Below, piece after piece: positions 4,651 to 7,047 of a DNA stretch of 7,047 nt. This DNA comes from an uncultured Lachnospiraceae bacterium (GTDB lineage Bacteria > Bacillota > Clostridia > Lachnospirales > Lachnospiraceae). Position 1 is the stretch's first letter. Each line of letters begins with the position of its first letter. Under the pieces are notes generated by a model. It was not told the DNA's origin, made no database searches, and was given only the letters and a program-made list of their open reading frames with translations. The DNA is taken from positions 1-7,047 of the forward strand of contig CAJUIP010000030.1 of assembly GCA_910586315.1 (NCBI GenBank), given 5' to 3'. Made by a program: the position numbers and the translations under genes.

Positions 4651-6880
4651 AAAGAAGACAAAACAGGCGGTCAGTGCTTGTCTGGCCGTTTCTATGACGA
4701 TTATGGCGGGCATCCAGTCCTTTGGCGAGGCGAAAGGCCCCGTCTGCGATGAGGCGCTTTATGTAACCATGGACCCCTATGGGACCATCAGGGAAAGCAG
4801 TATAGTCAAAAGCTATGACTTAAATGGAGCTGGAACCATTGTGGATTATGGTACATACAGCGAGATTAACAATATGACGGACTACGCAGTTCCGACAGTA
4901 GAGAATGAAAAGCTGACCTTCACCCTGGACGATGCGCCTGCAAACGACAGATTTTACTTTGAGGGAAAAATGGATCCTGAGGAAGTGGGAAAGAACCTGC
5001 CATGGAACATAACGGTCAGCTATAAGCTCAACGGGGTGGAAAAGAAAATGGAGGAGCTGGCTCATGAAAAAGGGCTGGTGGAAATTTTCATTGATGCCGT
5101 TCCCAATGAAAATACAAGTGATTATTACAGAAACAACATGACTCTGGAAATCACCTCTATTGTGGACATGGATAAAAATTTAAGCGTGGAAGCGCCGGGA
5201 GCCCAGCTCCAGTCGGTGGGAAATATGAAGGCCGTACTCTTCATGATCCTGCCGGGGGAGGAACAGCATTATGAGATCCGCATCGGAAGTGATGATTTTG
5301 AATTCTCCGGCCTGGCCTTCCTGATGGTTCCGGTGACCTTAAGCCAGCTTGACCGTCTGGAGGATCTGCGGGATGCGAGAGACACGGTAAAGGATTCCGC
5401 CGACGCCATCGGCGACAGTCTGGATGTGATTTTGGACAGCATGGAAGGGCTCCAGGACGGTCTGGGGAAAACCGTGGACGGCTTAAAGAAGCTGGACGAA
5501 TCCAGAAAAATAATTTCCAGCGCCAAGGACGGAATCTATGTGGATACGGACAATGCACTGGCAGTTTTGAAGGAGCTTTCCGACCGGGGCGTACCCTTTA
5601 CTTCCTATGTGAAGGATACTCAGAACGCTCTTTCCGATATGAATGCAGAGTTAAACAAACTGAATGATTCTGTACAGGATCTGGATACGCACCTGGAAAA
5701 TCTGGGGTATGGATTGAAGCACGCAAGTTCCGACCTGGATGATGTGGCTGATCTGTTAAACGATACCCGTCATGACATCGGTTCCTATGAAAGCAAGCTG
5801 GCCGATTTGAGGCGGGATTTGGAGGAGCTGAAAGCCCAGAAGGAAGCAGTCAATGAGAAACTTTTGGAACTCAAGAAGATTTTAGAGAAGCTTAAGGCCC
5901 TGGAACAGACCATCAAGGACCATGATGACGTACTGGGAATCACCGACGCCCAGAAAGAAAAGCTCATGGAGCTCATTGGCGGCCTCATTGACGAGCTGCC
6001 TGATGAGGCAAAGCCAGCGGCGGGGCAGCTCATAGCAAGCTACTCCAACGCAGTGGAAAAGGCCCTGGGAGATGCCATGTCCGATCACGCAGGCACGGCA
6101 CAGGCAGGATTGTCCCAGCTCATTAAAATCCTGGAGGTGCTGGTGGGAACCCTGGAGAAGCCGTCAAAGCTGGATGGTATGATTACCTCTGTTACCCAGT
6201 CCATTTCCACTCTGGAACATATTATTTACCGTGTTCATAAGGAAGGGGATTCTCTGGAAAATGTCCTGGACGACACGGCGGAGCTTGCAGACACCTTAAA
6301 ACGCACCTCCTACACAGGACAGGACCTTTTAAAGGATGTGGACCGCCTGACGGAAATTATGAACACCTACCATGAAACCGCGGAAAATTCTCTGGAGGAT
6401 GCGGGACTTTTCATTGACAGTGCCGTCCGCGGAGCCAACACCATGTACGTTCTGATGTCTGATGTGGAAAGCAATCTGAAAGCGGCCGGAGCTCCTCTTG
6501 ACAAGGGCGCCAAAATGACCATGGACGGTTTAAGCAGTGCACTGTCCCAGGCCATAGACGGGCTTTCCAAAACTGGAGTCATCCGGGATGCCAAGGGCAC
6601 AGTGGAAGATCTGGTGGATGAAAAGTGGGAGGAGTATACGGGAGAGGACATGACCATTTTAAATGCCGATGTCAATGCAAAAAAGGTGTCCTTTACTTCG
6701 GATGAGAATCCGGAGCCCCAGAGCATCCAGATCATTTTGAGAACCGAAGGAACAGAGGAGACCGAGGAGGAAGCGGAAGTTCCCGTAGACGAGGAATTTC
6801 ACGCGCAGGGGAATTTTCTGGAGCGGCTCTGGAGCATTCTGGAGCGTATTGTGGATACGATCAAAGGATTATTTAAATAG
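4637..6880 (+). CDS. Secreted coiled-coil protein, presumed partner of the MMPL transporter
   Basis: This 747-residue protein begins with a signal peptide: basic residues 5-9, a hydrophobic core at about 11-26 and a likely cut after GEA (30-32). A beta-rich region follows (about 33-235), with aromatic-rich motifs such as YVTMDPYGTIRESS and LPWNITVSYKLNG. From about 235 it is almost wholly helical, with a heptad-rich coiled coil strongest at about 336-432, then further helical segments to about 670. A Glu-rich linker (about 706-722) leads to an amphipathic end, FLERLWSILERIVDTIKGLFK (about 727-747). No LPXTG signal or C-terminal membrane span is visible. GAGGTGG (4627-4633) serves either of the tandem ATGs at 4637 and 4640. 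The 14-base overlap with the transporter suggests balanced production. I know no assigned function; automated labels for similar proteins tend to be 'YhgE/Pip-like' or 'heptad repeat'. An adaptor or tether role is inferred. Confidence 0.85.
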   Translation: MMEIRKKTKQAVSACLAVSMTIMAGIQSFGEAKGPVCDEALYVTMDPYGTIRESSIVKSYDLNGAGTIVDYGTYSEINNMTDYAVPTVENEKLTFTLDDAPANDRFYFEGKMDPEEVGKNLPWNITVSYKLNGVEKKMEELAHEKGLVEIFIDAVPNENTSDYYRNNMTLEITSIVDMDKNLSVEAPGAQLQSVGNMKAVLFMILPGEEQHYEIRIGSDDFEFSGLAFLMVPVTLSQLDRLEDLRDARDTVKDSADAIGDSLDVILDSMEGLQDGLGKTVDGLKKLDESRKIISSAKDGIYVDTDNALAVLKELSDRGVPFTSYVKDTQNALSDMNAELNKLNDSVQDLDTHLENLGYGLKHASSDLDDVADLLNDTRHDIGSYESKLADLRRDLEELKAQKEAVNEKLLELKKILEKLKALEQTIKDHDDVLGITDAQKEKLMELIGGLIDELPDEAKPAAGQLIASYSNAVEKALGDAMSDHAGTAQAGLSQLIKILEVLVGTLEKPSKLDGMITSVTQSISTLEHIIYRVHKEGDSLENVLDDTAELADTLKRTSYTGQDLLKDVDRLTEIMNTYHETAENSLEDAGLFIDSAVRGANTMYVLMSDVESNLKAAGAPLDKGAKMTMDGLSSALSQAIDGLSKTGVIRDAKGTVEDLVDEKWEEYTGEDMTILNADVNAKKVSFTSDENPEPQSIQIILRTEGTEETEEEAEVPVDEEFHAQGNFLERLWSILERIVDTIKGLFK

Positions 6881-6887
6881 AAAAACG

Positions 6888-6928
6888 TTCAGGCAGGTCA
6901 GTGCAGGGAATGCACAGACCTGTCTGAA
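6888..6928 (+). terminator. Long stem-loop ending the operon
   Basis: An 18-base arm (6888-6905) pairs with 6911-6928 with one G-U and one A/A mismatch, around a GGGAA loop, starting seven bases after the stop codon. The T-run after it is weak (TTGTTAC), so it may act as an imperfect terminator or as a 3'-end stabiliser. It is near symmetric and has an A-run before it (6881-6885), so it could also act on the minus strand. Confidence 0.6.
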
Positions 6929-6973
6929 TTGTTACAGGGATAGAAACTTCATAAAAATGTAAAAGAATCTTTC

Positions 6974-7002
6974 TGGAAAGATGCGGTCTCCTTTTGTATA
7001 AT
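6974..7002 (+). promoter_or_regulatory. Possible promoter for a gene beyond the right edge
   Basis: TATAAT (6997-7002) has the weak -35 candidate TGGAAA (6974-6979) at 17-bp spacing. It points rightward out of the window. The -10 lies in the left arm of a perfect palindrome. No gene is visible in the 119 bases after the operon stem-loop. Confidence 0.35.
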
Positions 7003-7021
7003 ATCGAAAGATATTATACAA
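6994..7021. repeat. Perfect 12-bp palindrome with GAAA loop
   Basis: TTGTATAATATC (6994-7005) is exactly complementary to GATATTATACAA (7010-7021), separated by GAAA. It overlaps the putative -10 element, so an operator for a dimeric regulator is plausible. As RNA it would be a hairpin with a stable GNRA tetraloop. No T-run follows, which argues against a terminator. Confidence 0.6.
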
Positions 7022-7047
7022 GCGCCGATTCGCGTCCGTCCGAAGGG

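Noticed and set aside
1..7047. CRISPR array, tRNA or rRNA genes
   Set aside because: No regularly spaced direct repeats, cloverleaf-like segments or conserved rRNA blocks were seen on either strand.

Overview
The window looks like chromosome of a clostridial Firmicute, most likely Lachnospiraceae (my inference, not a database match). The evidence is strong AGGAGG-type ribosome binding sites, Gram-positive protein families (a Hol_Tox-type small toxin, an IS1182-type transposase, a Gram-positive MMPL transporter) and a moderate GC content in the intact genes.

Bases 1 to about 1350 are a worn accessory region, more AT-rich than the rest. It holds the tail of an unidentified reading frame, a likely intrinsic terminator, a compact type I toxin-antitoxin module (a 30-residue membrane toxin at 474-566 plus a convergent antisense RNA with its own promoter and terminator), a fragment of a tyrosine integrase, and a frameshifted, internally deleted IS1182-family transposase. 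Only the toxin-antitoxin module appears intact. Bases 1349-1528 show nothing I recognise.

Bases 1529-6928 form an apparently functional transport locus. A TetR/AcrR-family repressor is transcribed leftward. Divergent from it, after a good sigma-A-type promoter and a leader of about 230 nt with three consecutive hairpins, are two overlapping rightward genes: an MMPL/RND-superfamily membrane transporter of 723 residues and a 747-residue secreted protein with a beta-rich N-terminal region, long coiled coils and an amphipathic C-terminal helix. A long stem-loop follows the second gene. The simplest reading is a TetR-controlled export system in which the coiled-coil protein is the extracytoplasmic partner of the transporter. 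The substrate cannot be read from the sequence.

The last 120 bases carry no gene, but include a perfect 12-bp palindrome with a GAAA loop that overlaps a possible promoter for whatever lies to the right.
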